A DNA stretch of 64,000 nt from Hydra vulgaris (lineage: Eukaryota > Cnidaria > Hydrozoa > Anthoathecata > Hydridae). The translations under genes were made by a program, and so were the position numbers. The stretch lies in assembly GCF_038396675.1 (NCBI RefSeq), contig NC_088922.1, positions 17,221,001 to 17,285,000 on the forward strand. Reading direction: 5' to 3'. Below the pieces are notes generated by a model. The model saw only the letters and a list, made by a program, of their open reading frames with translations, had not been told where the DNA came from and ran no database searches. Positions 33,687 to 45,119 of this stretch are shown here, one piece after another (position 1 is the first letter of the stretch; each line of letters opens with the position of its first letter).

Positions 33687-36406
33687 AGTGGTTATCAGGT
33701 AAAAAAATAGCGATTTTTGTGAAAAAAAGTGTTTTTTAGTTTATTAGCCATCTTTGTGTAAAATTTAATTGGCTTTTCAACCATATATAACATGATATAG
33801 GTTTATTAATAAAAAAAATGTAAAAAATTGTTTTAGTTGGTAAGAGTAAAAAAACTTTACTTAGCAACCTAATAGCAACCAATTTTTTTTTATAGATATA
33901 TTATCCTTAGAACTAGATTTAAATAATTATTTATTTTCTTGGGTCTGTATAATTAACTAAACTTTTGAACTAGAGTTATAAAGCAAAGTAGTATGTTTTG
34001 ATGTTATTTTTTAAGCAGAGAGGAAAAAGTTTGAAGTTGTTAAAAAAGGTTTTATTATGGCAAAGAATAAAAGTTTTAAACTTAGCAAAGTTAAACAAGT
34101 TTTTCAAGGTACTAGATATACTAAGAAAGCAATTGAGGATTTTTTGAAACAGCCTGCAAAATATACAAACAAAGATGAAATAAATACATTGCTAAGTGCT
34201 AATTCAACAAAGTTGAACATTTCTCTAGATAAAGCTGATCAACCTTTAACGAAACACGACGACTTTTTCTTTTTTTTTTCATTTCCCTATGTTTAAAGAT
34301 TTAATTTGTAGCATTGGATCCTGTGGTGGATGCAATTCAAAGGATATTGCTCTTGAATATCTTGATGAAAAAGGGATTTACAATACAATGTTGTATTAAA
34401 TGTGCAGCTTGTGAATGGACGTTCTTCTTTAATTCATCACGAGCATTTAGTATGCCTGATAGAGATACTAGAGGAGTAAAATCTCAAGAAATTAATGTGA
34501 GAACTGTTATGGCCTTTAGAGAAATTGGGCGAAGTTACGAGACATTTGCATCTATTTTGAATATGCCCCCACCAATGAGTTTGTTCTCGTATAATGAAAT
34601 AAACTCTGACCTATTAAAATTTTATGAAGCTGCTTCTTGTGATAGCATGAAGGATGCTGTGACAGAGATTAGAAAAAAAGACTTTCCAAATGTTGCTGAA
34701 AATGATATTGTTGATATACAAATTGGAATTGACGGTTCATGGCAGAAACGCGGTCATTCATCTCTAAATGGTGTATGCACTGCTGTTGCAAAAGCTAACC
34801 GTAAAGTTGTTGATTACCAAGTATTTTCAAAGTTTTGCCGTGGCTGTGCTTTGTGGCAAAGTAAGAGTAATAAAAGCGGTTATTTAAAATTTTTGAAGAC
34901 ACATGTTTGTGACCTTAACCACTTACAATCATCAGGTACCATGGAATCAGCAGGTGCTTTATCATTTTTTACAGAATCATTGGCAAAGTACAACGTGCGC
35001 TATTCTCATTATATAGGAGATGGAGATACTGAATCCTATAGGAATGTTGTAAAGGCAAAGCCATACGGAGATGATCTGATCCCAGTAAAGATAGAGTGTG
35101 TTGGTCATGTCCAAAAACGCCTTGGCACGGTTACGTCAAATGCGGTGTGACTTAAAGGGTAAAAAGTTAGAAGACAACAAAATGATATCAGGGAAAGGAA
35201 GGTTGACAGATAAGATCATTAATAAAATGCAAAACTTTTATGGCATGAACATTAGGCAAAATACCTTAGAAGCATGGAGTGGAAACAGTACCATAGCCTT
35301 GTACAATATGAAAAAATCTGTTTTGGCTGTATTGTGGCATTGCTCTAATATAAGCAACAGCGAAGAGAGACACCAATTTTGTCCGCCTACAAAGGAAAGC
35401 TGGTGCAAGTATTGGCAGAACGACAAAAATTATAAGCCATCAATTAATTTGCCTCTTGCTATTAAAAGTATTCTTAAAGACACATTCTTGGCACTACGAT
35501 TGGATGATTTGTTATCAAGATGCCTGGATGGTGCAACACAAAATCCAAATGAAGCGTTCAACCAGATAATCTGGAAAAAGTGCCCAAAAAACATTTTTGT
35601 TACAAAAAAGGTACTAAATATGGGTGTTGCTTCAGCTGTAATAAATTACAATGATGGTTTAAGAGGTTTCACAAGAATTTTAAAACATTTGCAGCTTGCC
35701 CCTGGAAGTTTTATGATCCAAGGATCGTGGAAGAAGGACGTATCAAGAGTAAAGAACACGATTAAAAATTCAACTCCTAAACAAAAAATGACTAGAAGGA
35801 AAAGGAGATGTATCAGGAAAGGCTATATTGATAAGGAAAAAGAAAAAGAGGGAGTTGACTCTTATATTTCAGGGAATTTTTAATTAATAAATTGTTTTTA
35901 AACTTTGAAGGTTGATTTCTCAATTGTATTTTTTTGCCTGACTGCGAAGAGCAAATCATTCATATCTTTTTAACCAGATATGCAATTGAGTTCAAATTTC
36001 AGGGTTGTTTCTTTATAGATAGAACTACAATAGCTTACTAGAACTAATCTTAAACTTGTTTCCATTTGAATATATTAATATTTTACCTGGGGTTTTTGTA
36101 TCAATAATTTTGTTTAATTGTTTAATGAAAAAGCTGCCATTTTAAAAATAATTAATATTTTTAGTTTTTCTAGTAAACTTTTGTTTATTACACTATAATC
36201 TAGCAGTGTTGTAATTTTTAGCTTATAATGTCATAAAGAAGCTGAGAAAATGTTGTTTCCTTTTTCATTGATTTTTTTGCATTTAATGCTAATTCAGCAA
36301 AAAAAAAAAAATTTTAATTATATTAATAAGTATGTTTCTTTTAAACTAATTTTGGTACATGATTAAGTTGGCAATCAAAAAATATTTTTTTTACCTGATA
36401 ACCACC
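33687..36406 (+). mobile_element. Element C: TTAA-flanked transposon, 2.7 kb
   Basis: Ends read AGTGGTTATCAGGTAAAAAA (33687) and, inverted from 36406, GGTGGTTATCAGGTAAAAAA, each bounded by TTAA (33683-33686 and 36407-36410). A TTAA target duplication is used by Kolobok and piggyBac; the ends and encoded protein favour a Kolobok-like assignment (inference). It encodes the transposase below and is inserted into element B. Confidence 0.8.
34057..35883 (+). pseudogene. Transposase of the Mutator-like-domain family, three frameshifts
   Basis: A nearly complete gene in four frame segments. N-terminus from ATG 34057 (KLSKVKQVFQGTRYTKKAI). The frame slips at a T-run near 34275 to DLICSIGSCGGCNSKDIALE, a zinc-ribbon half. 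A second slip near 34375 gives the other half, CIKCAACEWTFFFNSSR. The core is IQIGIDGSWQKRGHSSLNGV (first Asp) and SHYIGDGDTESYRNV (second Asp). A third slip near 35128 follows ECVGHVQKRLGT and leads to GKGRLTDKIINKMQNFYGMN, PSINLPLAI and NPNEAFNQIIWKKCP (likely catalytic Glu). The C-terminus is basic. The total is about 600 codons. From memory, the DGSWQKRG..S.NGV block marks the 'Mutator-like transposase domain' proteins common in Hydra and arthropods. Only frame slips, few stops: a fairly young copy. Confidence 0.85.
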
Positions 36407-36605
36407 TTAATAAGTTTTTTCTCTTTCCCCGAAAAAATAGTTTTTATGACTTAGAACGTTTTTGTATACATCGATTCAATTAACAAATAGTTTGATCAGA
36501 TCTAAACTGTGTATCTTTAGTACTGCAGCAATAGTTAAAATAAGTTTTTTTTTTTTTTTAACATGAAATATCCGGCGTTGCCAACCGGATAATTTTATCA
36601 TCCTG

Positions 36606-36867
36606 TCGGATACCTGATACCGGAAAGTAAACAAGTCTGAATGTTCTATCTAGTACACCTCTAGAAGAAACTGAGAAGAAGAATCAAATGGTTGAAAATC
36701 TATGCTTGCTACAGATGCCATACAATTATTTTTCTTTGTCAACAAATAATTTCAAGAGGTGGTCTTATTGTACCTTAACTTTTACTTAAGGATTTCACAT
36801 TTTTTTTGCAATCTTAAAATTACATTAAAAGTGTATACTTATTTAATTTATTGTTTGATAATATTGG
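36606..36867. other. Flank of element A
   Basis: TCGGATACCTGATACCGG at 36606 echoes the left flank words near 30355. No gene. Confidence 0.35.
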
Positions 36868-36979
36868 GGTGTGGCGGAATAGTGTCGCAAAGTTTTGATT
36901 GTTGCAAATTTTTATTGTCACAAATTTGATTGTCGAAAATATGAAAAAAGAATAGTGTTGCAAATTGTCGCATGATTAT

Positions 36980-37152
36980 GATTACGCGGTAGTGGTGTAG
37001 TGGTAACTTGTTTCTCCGCGTAGCGGTCTTGTTCGTCAAGGTTCGTGTTTCAGAGTTATAGAGTTGAGAGAGGGTTATAACCACTGTTAAGTAGCCTCCT
37101 CATCTGTAGTGGTCTTCTCGGCCGTGATGAGGTGAATAACAAACAAAAAAAA
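36980..37152 (+). mobile_element. tRNA-derived SINE inserted in the fold-back array
   Basis: A-box-like GGTGTAGTGGTAACTTG and B-box-like GGTTCGTGTTTCAG about 40 bp apart. The body contains CTGTAGTGGTCTTCTCGGCC, and the tail is AACAAACAAAAAAAA. It interrupts the left repeat field. Confidence 0.7.
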
Positions 37153-37431
37153 AATTGATTGTCGAATAACAGAATAACGAGTACCACCGCAAATGGATTT
37201 AATAGAATAGTGTCGAAAATAGAAAAAGGAATAGCGTTGCAAATGAATTTAATGAATTGTCTCGAAATCAAAAAAAACGGAATAGTTTTGCGAATGAATT
37301 TAGGAAATAGTGTCGAAAACAAAAAAACGGAATAGTGTTGAAAACAAAAAAACAAAGTTACCTTTTTTTGGAAAACAGTAGGTATAATAAAAATAAAATT
37401 AAAATAAATACATATTCGTATTAAATGTTTT

Positions 37432-37539
<108 letters not shown>

Positions 37540-38306
37540 AACAAAAATGTTGAAAATATTTTGACAACATCATGACAAAACGTTTGTCGCAGCAATAAAC
37601 GTCGAATGGAACTTTTACACTTTTAAAGTGATTTTTCAATTAGCTGCTTATAAGCTATAGTTCTTATATAAATATTGATCAAGATAAAATTTTCTATCCA
37701 ACCGTATAAAGTTTAATAAATTTTAGAGATTTTAAAATGGACCTTTTTTTGCCCATAAAATTGCCCCTAAAAGGGATATTACTGTAGCGCAATCAACTGG
37801 GTTTTTTTTAATGCCCACCTAAAGACTGTGCACTTTCTCTCTGCCAAATTTCAGCATTATACTTTTTTTGTCTGGGTTTGACCCTATTTTTCGCTAATTC
37901 TCTCCGACTACAATTCCATTTTTACTTTTTGCGACACTATTCCGTTTTTATTATTTGCGACACTATTCCGTTTTCACTATTTGCGACCCTATTCCTTTTT
38001 TATGTTTTCGACACTATTCCTTTTTTTTTTGTTTTCAACACTATTCGGATTTTACTGTTTGCGACATTATTCCTTTTGCTATTTGCGACACTATTACTTT
38101 TTTTTGATTTCGACACTATTCATTAAAATTCTTTTGGGACAAATTACATTCGGACTTATAATCTCAGGAAAGTGATACTCCACAATGTTTTCTTGATAAA
38201 TTAGAGTAAAACACTGCACACAAGCATAAATACTTACAACTTAAACACAAGCTTGAATTTAAGTTGTATATAATATTAATAAATTTAAGTTGAAACGTGC
38301 AAAGCT

Positions 38307-38904
38307 TTGCAAGCTGAAAGTAATTTGAGGAAATTTAAAAGGGGAAAAATAAATGACAGACTCTCAAAATTAGAACAGACTCAAAAAGATATTGTAAACA
38401 GTATCACTTTTACACAAGATACACAGGAAGAATTAATCAATAAAATTGAAGAAAAAATTGTTACAAAAGTTTCGCAGCTTATTTTTTTCTTCCGCATTTA
38501 ATGCGGAAGAAAAAAATAAGCTGCGAAAACTGAAAGATCGACTGAGAAGAAATAATTTGCGTCTCGAAGGAATAGCAGAAAGTGAAAATGAAAGTTGGAA
38601 TGTATCTGAAGAAAAAGTTCTTAATATCTTTGAAAACAATCTAAATGTAAGTGGCGTAGTTATTGAAAGGGGACATAGAACCGGAAAAACTGTGCTAAGC
38701 AAGCCTAGATCAATCGTGTTAAAACTCCTGAACTATAAAAATAAAATTAGCATATTAAAGAATTCAAAAAAGTTAAAAGAAACAGGAATATTTATAAATG
38801 AGGACTACTCCTTGGATACCCTAACCATACGGAAAAATCTCTTTGAAGAAATGCGAACTCACAGAAACAAAGTAAATATTCTGTTGTTATTTATGATAAA
38901 TTAG
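38307..38904 (+). pseudogene. LINE ORF1 protein, frame broken by a palindrome
   Basis: The first segment (38307-38470) is a coiled-coil-like stretch (RLSKLEQTQKDIVNS, LINKIEEKIVTKV). The second frame (from 38500) reads EEKNKLRKLKDRLRRNNLRL, then VIERGHRTGK and TGIFINEDYSLDTLTIRKNL. That layout (RRNNLRI.GI, ER.HRTG, IFINEDFS) is typical of ORF1 nucleic-acid-binding proteins in this LINE group. The two parts are separated by a 57-bp perfect palindrome at 38471-38527 that adds an inverted copy of coding sequence and shifts the frame. The C-terminus ends early at TAG 38902. Confidence 0.75.
38471..38527. repeat. Perfect 28-bp inverted duplication with 1-nt centre
   Basis: 38471-38498 is the exact reverse complement of 38500-38527. 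The right arm is native ORF1 coding sequence; the left arm is the inverted extra copy. Confidence 0.92.
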
Positions 38905-40017
38905 TTGTTAAAGATTTTAAAAAATCACATAAGAATGCTTAAAGTATATTTATTTATTATATTTTTATGTCTTAAATAATATTCTTAGTTTTTATTGTTA
39001 AAATGACGGAAGCCAACAGTTTTAATGTTTTTGACATCAGAAAGGAAAAACGCACTAAAAACCGAATTAATGACGATGATAAAAACATGAACTTTTTTGA
39101 CGAAATTTCAGTAGATACGACTTATTACATTGTTGACTATGTTAAACATGTTCTTAATTCTTCATCATCTTATTTTTCATTATTACATATAAACATCAGA
39201 AGCATAAATAAAAACTTTGAAAATTTAAAATTAATGTTAAATGTTAAATAATATAAGTAACAAGTTTAGTATTATCTGTCTGACAGAAACTTGGCGTCAT
39301 CGAGACGCGATAAATTCTAACTTTCAATTATCAGGATATAAACCTATTCATCAACCGAGAGAAAACGGCAATGGCGGGGGCGGATCTATTTTCGTCCAAA
39401 ACTCATTGGTTTTTAAACATGTTGAAAACCTCAAAGTAAATGACGCTGATTGTGAGTCATTAACTATTGAAATAATTAATAAAACAAATAAAAATACATT
39501 TATAACTGCAATATATAGACCGCCAAACGGTAATTACAATCAATTTGAAAACCACTTAAACTATTTGCTACCAAAGCTTATTTAAAAAAATGTTTACTTA
39601 TTAGGTGATTTTAATTTGAATTTATTGAATAATAAAGCTAATAACCAAGTCGTGAATTTTATAAATACACTTTTGCAATACAGCGTTTTTCCCATGATTA
39701 ATAAGCCAACACGTGTGACTAAAACAACTGCGTCTATTATCGATAATATTATTACTAATAATTACGCAAGGACTAAAACCCAAAGTGGTATTATTAAAAC
39801 AGATTTAACTGATCACTTTCCAGTTTTTCTGATAATAAATTCTGCAACCCTTGAGAATAAAACAAAAACAAAAACGGTATACGTAAGGAAAATAAATAAT
39901 GAATCAATCGCCACGTTTCGTGATCTCTTACATGAAGTAAACTGGGAACTATTGACTGATTGCAATGATGTTAATGATGGCTACAATTTTTTTATTCGCA
40001 TGTTTACAAGCAGGGTT

Positions 40018-40478
40018 GTTATCTGTCAAATATGTCTGAGACATATTTTCTGCCGACATAAAATATGTCCCACATATTTTCTATCGACATATTTTGACAT
40101 AATTTTATGTCTGAATTATTTTCTGCTGACATAAAATATGTCAGACATATTTTCTGTCGACATAATTTGACATAATTTTATGTCTGAATTATTTTATGCT
40201 GACATAAAATATGTCAGACATATTTTCTGTCGACATATTTTGACATAATTTTATGTCTGAATTATTTTCTGCTGACATAAAATATGTCAGACATATTTTC
40301 TATCGACGTATTTTGACATAATTTTATGTCTGAATTATTTTCTGCTGACATAAAATATGTCAGACATATTTTCTGTCAACATATTTTGACATAATTTTAT
40401 GTCTGAATTATTTTCTGCTGACATAAAATATGTCAGACATATTTTCTGTCGACATATTTTGACATAATTTTATGTCTT
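40018..40478. repeat. 73-bp tandem array, left arm of the hAT element, ~6 copies
   Basis: GACATAAAATATGTC recurs at 40128, 40201, 40274, 40347 and 40420, exactly 73 bp apart. Each unit is dense in the word GACATA and its inverse TATGTC, and can fold on itself. Confidence 0.95.
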
Positions 40479-41485
40479 TGCAACCAATTATGCTTCATTA
40501 AACTTTTACTTTAAACCCTATAAGCAAACATCCGTTGTTTCATAAAGGTCTTTTTCTGCCCTTTTTAGCGATGTATCATTTGATAGTATTGACTAATATT
40601 GGCATTTATTGACTTATTTATTGATTATGACTTATTTATTGATTATGACTAATATTGACATTGATAGTATTGACTAATATTGACTAGTATTGTGGCATCA
40701 TTTGATAGTATTTGATAGTATTGATTAGTATTGGCGCTTTCCCTTATTAGAATGTAAAAACCATCTCAAGCTGAGTTTTTATTACTGAAAGTGGTTTTTA
40801 TTAGTATGACTAAACTTAAAATATTTCTTTGATTAAAATAATAATAAAAAAAAAAACTTTTACAGTTATTTTTAATTATTAGTTGATCCTGAAATAGATT
40901 TCATTATGAAAAATTGAATTCAAAAGATTTCAAAAAAACGGTTCACAGAATTTCAAAAAATTCGTGCCAAATTAAATTCATTTAAGCTGAAGAATTTGAA
41001 ATATTTCACAAAAGTTATATTCAGCTCATTAAATTCATATTAAGAAGACTAACCGGTAATAATTTATAACTAATTACGAATAATATACTTTTAGTTATAA
41101 TAGTTATGATTTATTTAACAAAACAATAATTGACAATTGCATTATAACGGCATAATTAACTGCCATAAACTTGCATAAAATGTTTTGAGTGAAATATATA
41201 TTGGAATAATTTTTTTTTTTCGTTTTCCTTACGATTTAAAGTCAAAAATGGAGAATAATTTATTGAATGAATCAACTATTAGTTAAAAATAACTAAAAAT
41301 GTTTTTTTTTTAATATTATTTTAATCAAGAGAATAATTTTAAGTTTAGTCATATTAATAAAAACCATTTTCAGTAATAAAAACTCAGCTTGAGATGGTTT
41401 TTACATTCTAATAAGGGAAATCGCCAATACTAATCCATATTAATTAATACTATCAAATACTATCAAATACTATTAAAATTAGGGG

Positions 41486-41830
41486 TATTTGGGGTAAAGT
41501 CCCTAATATTGTCGAAAAAAAAGTTGTTCAAAAGTATATCAACCTGAGTCTCAAAAGAAGCGTATTTTCATAGAGATTTTAAAGATGTTATTCGTTTGTA
41601 GAAAAATAAGTATTTTTTGTATTATTGCTGAAAAACATTTTGTTGACATTTTTTTAAGAGTCTTTAGCATTTTTTCAAATAATTTCTTTGCCAAAAAATT
41701 TTAAGAAAAAATTTTTATATTTTCTAAAATCTCTATACTATCTTCTAAGATACGCTTTTTTTGAGACCCAAGTTGACATACTTTTGAACAACTTTTTTTT
41801 TGACAATATTAGGGACTTTACCCCAAATAT
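41486..41830. mobile_element. MITE nested in the hAT element (~345 bp, ~90-bp TIRs)
   Basis: 41486-41580 is the inverse of about 41745-41830: TATTTGGGGTAAAGTCCC, TAATATTGTC, GTTGTTCAAAAGTATAT and GTCTCAAAA appear on both arms. No coding frame. A TA-type target is possible but unproven. Confidence 0.75.
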
Positions 41831-42103
41831 TAAAAATCTGAACCCAAATATCTTTACAACTTGACGTGATGGTAAAAAATGAGTTGCATATTTGAAATCA
41901 AAATGTGAAATGCAACCCAAAAAATAAATTGTTTGCACCAAAAAAAAAAATTTTTTTTTATTGACCTTCAATTATAATTGATTGCAAAAAAGCAACAAAT
42001 TTGTTAAACTATTTTTACTTAACTCTGTAAATTAAGTTGAAATGCGCAATAAATTTGTTAGATTGATTTTTTCTTCAAGAATATCAAACAGCAAATAATT
42101 CAG

Positions 42104-42425
42104 ATATAAAATTATGTCAAAATATGTCTATAAAAATATATCTTACATATTTTATGTCAGCAGAAAATAATTCAGACATAAAATTATGTCAAAATATGTC
42201 GACAGAAAATATGTCTGACATATTTTATGTCAGCAGAAAATAATTCAGACATAAAATTATGTCAAAATATGTCGACAGAAAATATGTCTGACATATTTTA
42301 TGTCAGCAGAAAATAATTCAGACATAAAATTATGTCAAAATATGTCAATGGAAAATATGTCTGACATATTTTATGTCAGCAGAAAATATGTCTGAAAATA
42401 TGTCGACAGATCTGCCAGACATATT
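42104..42425. repeat. 73-bp tandem array, right arm of the hAT element, ~4 copies
   Basis: Inverse of the left array (CAGCAGAAAATAATTCAGAC and GACAGAAAATATGTCTGAC units). It has fewer copies than the left arm. Confidence 0.93.
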
Positions 42426-44668
42426 ATGTCGTAACAACTCTGTTTACAAGACAATACGAAAAGGCCTTTCCGAAAATAAAAAAATTGTTAATTCTAAAAA
42501 TTTGTTAAGTCCGTGGATGACGAGAGGACTCATTAAGTCGTCAAAAAGGAAACAAAAACTTTTTAAAAAAAAGAACTACAAAAATGAAATAAAATACAAA
42601 AAATATAAAAATTCTTTTGAAAAGTTAAAAAAGCAATCCAAAAAAAATTACTTAATAAAACATTTGGAAATGCAAGGAAAACATGGAATGTAATTAAAGA
42701 AATAACAGGAGTGGGAATTGTGAAAAGTGATAATTTTCCAAAAAGATTGCAAAGAGATGAGAATAGAGGAGATGCTTTTGTTAATAAAGAAATTGCTGAA
42801 ACATTTAATAGCTTTTTTATAAATATAGGAAAAAAGCTTGCCGGTGCAATTCCTGAGGGAAAAAAATCATTTAAATCTTTTTTGAAAAAATCTGACTCCT
42901 TCATGGAGGAGTCGGAGCTTTTAATTGATGAACTTCGACTAGCAATTAGTATGCTGAAAACAAATAAAAGTGCGGGTCTGGATGAAGTTAACCCTGATGT
43001 TGTAAAAGCGGTCTCAGATATTATAGAGAAACCTCTTTTTAAAATTTTTAATCTTTCCCTGAAAAACGGCATTTTTCCTGACCAACTAAAATTAGCATAA
43101 ATAGTTCCAATATATAAAAGGCGGTGATGACTCAATAAAATCTAACTACAGACCAATTTCCATACTTTCTTGTTTTTCCAAAATAATAGAGCGTATTATG
43201 CACAACAGACTGTACAATTATCTTAAAAAAAACAACATTCTTTATCATAAACAGTTTGGATTTCGCAACAACCATTCCACGGAACATTCAGTAATTGATC
43301 TTGCCAACCAAATTTTAAATGGTTTTAATAACGACAGTTACACACTCGGAATTTTTCTAGATCTATCAAAAGCATTTGATACTGTCAACCCCAAGATTCT
43401 AATTTATAAACTACACAATTATGGAGTAGTTCACTCCAATTTAAAGTGGCTGCAATGTTATTTACAAAATCGTAAACAAGGAGTACCATATGACTTAACA
43501 TGTTCCCCATTTGAATCAATAAATTGCGGAGTTCCCCAAGGATCAATACTTGGACCCCTGCTGTTTTTAATTTATATTAATGATATTTATTTGTCTTCAA
43601 AAATACTTAATTATATTATTTTTGCTGATGACACAAATGTTTTCTTTTCTGACTCAAATTTAAAAAATATTTTTTATATTGTAAATACAGAATTAATATA
43701 TCTTAATGAGTGGTTTGAAGCAAATAAACTTTCATTAAATATTGAAAAAACGAAATATATTTTGTTTGCTAAGTCATCTAAATCCGAGAACCTTCCACTC
43801 AAATTACCTTAACTAACAATTAACAATATTAAAATAAAAAGAGTTTTTTCAATGAAAATACTAGGAATAATTTTCGATGAGAATTTAAATTGGAAACGCC
43901 AAATAAAGCTAGTCGAGAACAAAGTTTCAAAGACCCTGGGGATTATGTACAAGACAAAACATTTTTAAAATAATTTATGTTTTTTAAAAAATTTATACTT
44001 TTCATTTATACATAGTCATATTAATTGTAATATTGCCTGGGCAAACAATCATTTATCTTTCCTAAAAATTATTTATACAAATCAAAAGCAAGCAAGTAGA
44101 TTAGTTTTGGGCGCAAGTAGATACGAAAGTGCCGAGCCGTTACTCAAGGAAATAAATGCTCTAAATGTATACAAACTAAATATATACCATAACTTGTTAT
44201 TTATGTTTAAACTTCAAAATGAAATGATTCCAAAATATTTTTTTAAAAGTTTCACTCGAATTAATCATAAATATGAAACAAGACATTCAATGAGTAATTA
44301 CTACATCCCACTAACATCACTCAAAAAATCTGACTTCTCGACTATATGCCAGGGACCACGCATGTGGAATTCGGTTCTTGACGAAAATATGAAAAAAATA
44401 AAATCTATTGCTACATTCAAAAGAACTATAAACAAACACTTACTAAATTTAAACATTACGTACATTCTCTCATTTTTTTAAAAAAAATTGAAATAATTTT
44501 GTATTTTTAATTTTTTATGTACTTTATTTAATTTTAATATTGTATTGAATATGTATATGCATATGAAGCGAATTAAAAATTTTTTTTTTTGTTTATTGTC
44601 TTAAATATGTATACAAATATGTACAGATTTGTAATTTTTTATTTGTTATTTTATATTTTAACTTTATC

Positions 44669-44863
44669 TTAAATTTCTTCTTTTTTTAACTTTAAGTTCT
44701 TTTTTTAACTTTAAGTTCTTTTTTTAACTTTAAGTTCTTTTTTTAACTTTAAGTTCTTTTTTTAACTTTAAGTTCTTTTTTTAACTTTAAGTTCTTTTTT
44801 TAACTTTAAGTTCTTTTTTTAACTTTAAGTTCTTTTTTTAACTTTAAGTTCTTTTTTAACCTT
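44669..44863. repeat. 19-bp tandem repeat in the LINE 3' UTR, ~10 copies
   Basis: TTCTTTTTTTAACTTTAAG repeats at exact 19-bp spacing (AAC at 44688, 44707, 44726 and on). Confidence 0.95.
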
Positions 44864-45119
44864 CTAAAAATTTCTAAACAAATTTTTATTTTTTTTTTAA
44901 ACTTATTAATTTCACTCTTTTATATAATATTGGAAGATGTAAAATTTTATTGTATTTTTTTGTATTTCACAAAGGGGCTTGATGATAAGTCATTTTGACT
45001 TCTACTTGCCCCAGTCAGCTTGTAATTATATATATTTGTTTAAATTTATAGATAACATTGTAAAATGTGTAAAACGACGAAAATAAAATTGAAAAAAAAA
45101 ATATATATATATATATATA

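Larger units (their letters stand above)
32314..36485. mobile_element. Element B: TIR element hosting element C
   Basis: Left TIR 32314-32350 matches the inverse of 36449-36485 at about 36 of 37 bases (TGTTAATTGAATC, then ATGTATACAAAAACG and TTCTAAGT). The interior left part carries a deleted transposon gene (32915-33378). The right part is displaced by element C, inserted at 33687. Superfamily not assigned. Confidence 0.7.
30371..36605. mobile_element. Outer element A of a nested transposon stack (candidate)
   Basis: Left end CAGGATAGTCGAAAATTATC (30371) pairs with the inverse of the right end, CAGGATGATAAAATTATCCG (from 36605). Both sides are surrounded by GGATATCC/GGATACC words. CAGG ends would suit hAT, but no 8-bp duplication could be fixed. 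The interior is occupied by the mariner at 30720 and by element B. Boundaries uncertain. Confidence 0.4.
40011..42442. mobile_element. Non-autonomous hAT element, 2,432 bp, 8-bp TSD, fold-back
   Basis: Exact 8-bp target duplication TTTACAAG at 40003-40010 and 42443-42450. Ends are CAGGGTTGTTA and, inverted, CAGAGTTGTTA; CAG-type ends with an 8-bp TSD define hAT. Removing the element plus one TSD rejoins the LINE frame across the junction (..FIRMFT then RQYEKAFPK). Subterminal regions are inverted 73-bp tandem arrays. Further in, 40748-40815 is the inverse of about 41345-41420. No transposase frame is present. Confidence 0.93.
39003..44481 (+). pseudogene. LINE ORF2: APE endonuclease plus reverse transcriptase
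   Basis: Endonuclease blocks: LLHINIRSI, ICLTETW (catalytic Glu), AIYRPPNGNYNQF, LLGDFNLN, SIIDNIITN and LTDHFPVFL (Asp-His pair). Linker: LSPWMTRGLIKSSKRKQ. RT blocks: NKSAGLDEVNPDVVK, NYRPISILS, QFGFRNNHSTEHSV, LGIFLDLSKAFDTVN (catalytic Asp), GVPQGSILGPLLF, IIFADDTNVF (catalytic DD), and thumb NWKRQIKLVENKVSKTLG. The C-terminus carries GPRMWNSVL and ends at TAA 44479-44481. Breaks: frame slip near 39250, stop 39583, the hAT insertion at 40011, slips near 42690 and 43100-43140, and stops near 43810 and 43966. Catalytic residues are all present, so decay is modest. The same family supplied the fragments at 24374 and 56415. Confidence 0.88.
38290..45119 (+). mobile_element. Near full-length LINE (CR1/jockey-type), split by a hAT insertion
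   Basis: Two-ORF non-LTR retrotransposon: ORF1 about 38307-38904, ORF2 39003-44481 with endonuclease then reverse transcriptase, followed by a 3' UTR that contains a 19-bp tandem array and a hairpin GGGGCTTGATGATAAG..CTTGCCCC (44976-45012), ending in AAAATTGAAAAAAAAA and a TA run. Without the 2,432-bp insertion at 40011-42442 it is about 4.4 kb. Clade assignment is by the style of the endonuclease and RT motifs only. Confidence 0.85.

Noticed and set aside
40018..40478. CRISPR-like array with palindromic repeats
   Set aside because: The 73-bp units are directly joined and mirrored at 42104-42425; they are arms of a hAT element with TSD.
42563..43135. 190-codon minus-strand frame
   Set aside because: Shadow of the LINE reverse transcriptase on the plus strand.
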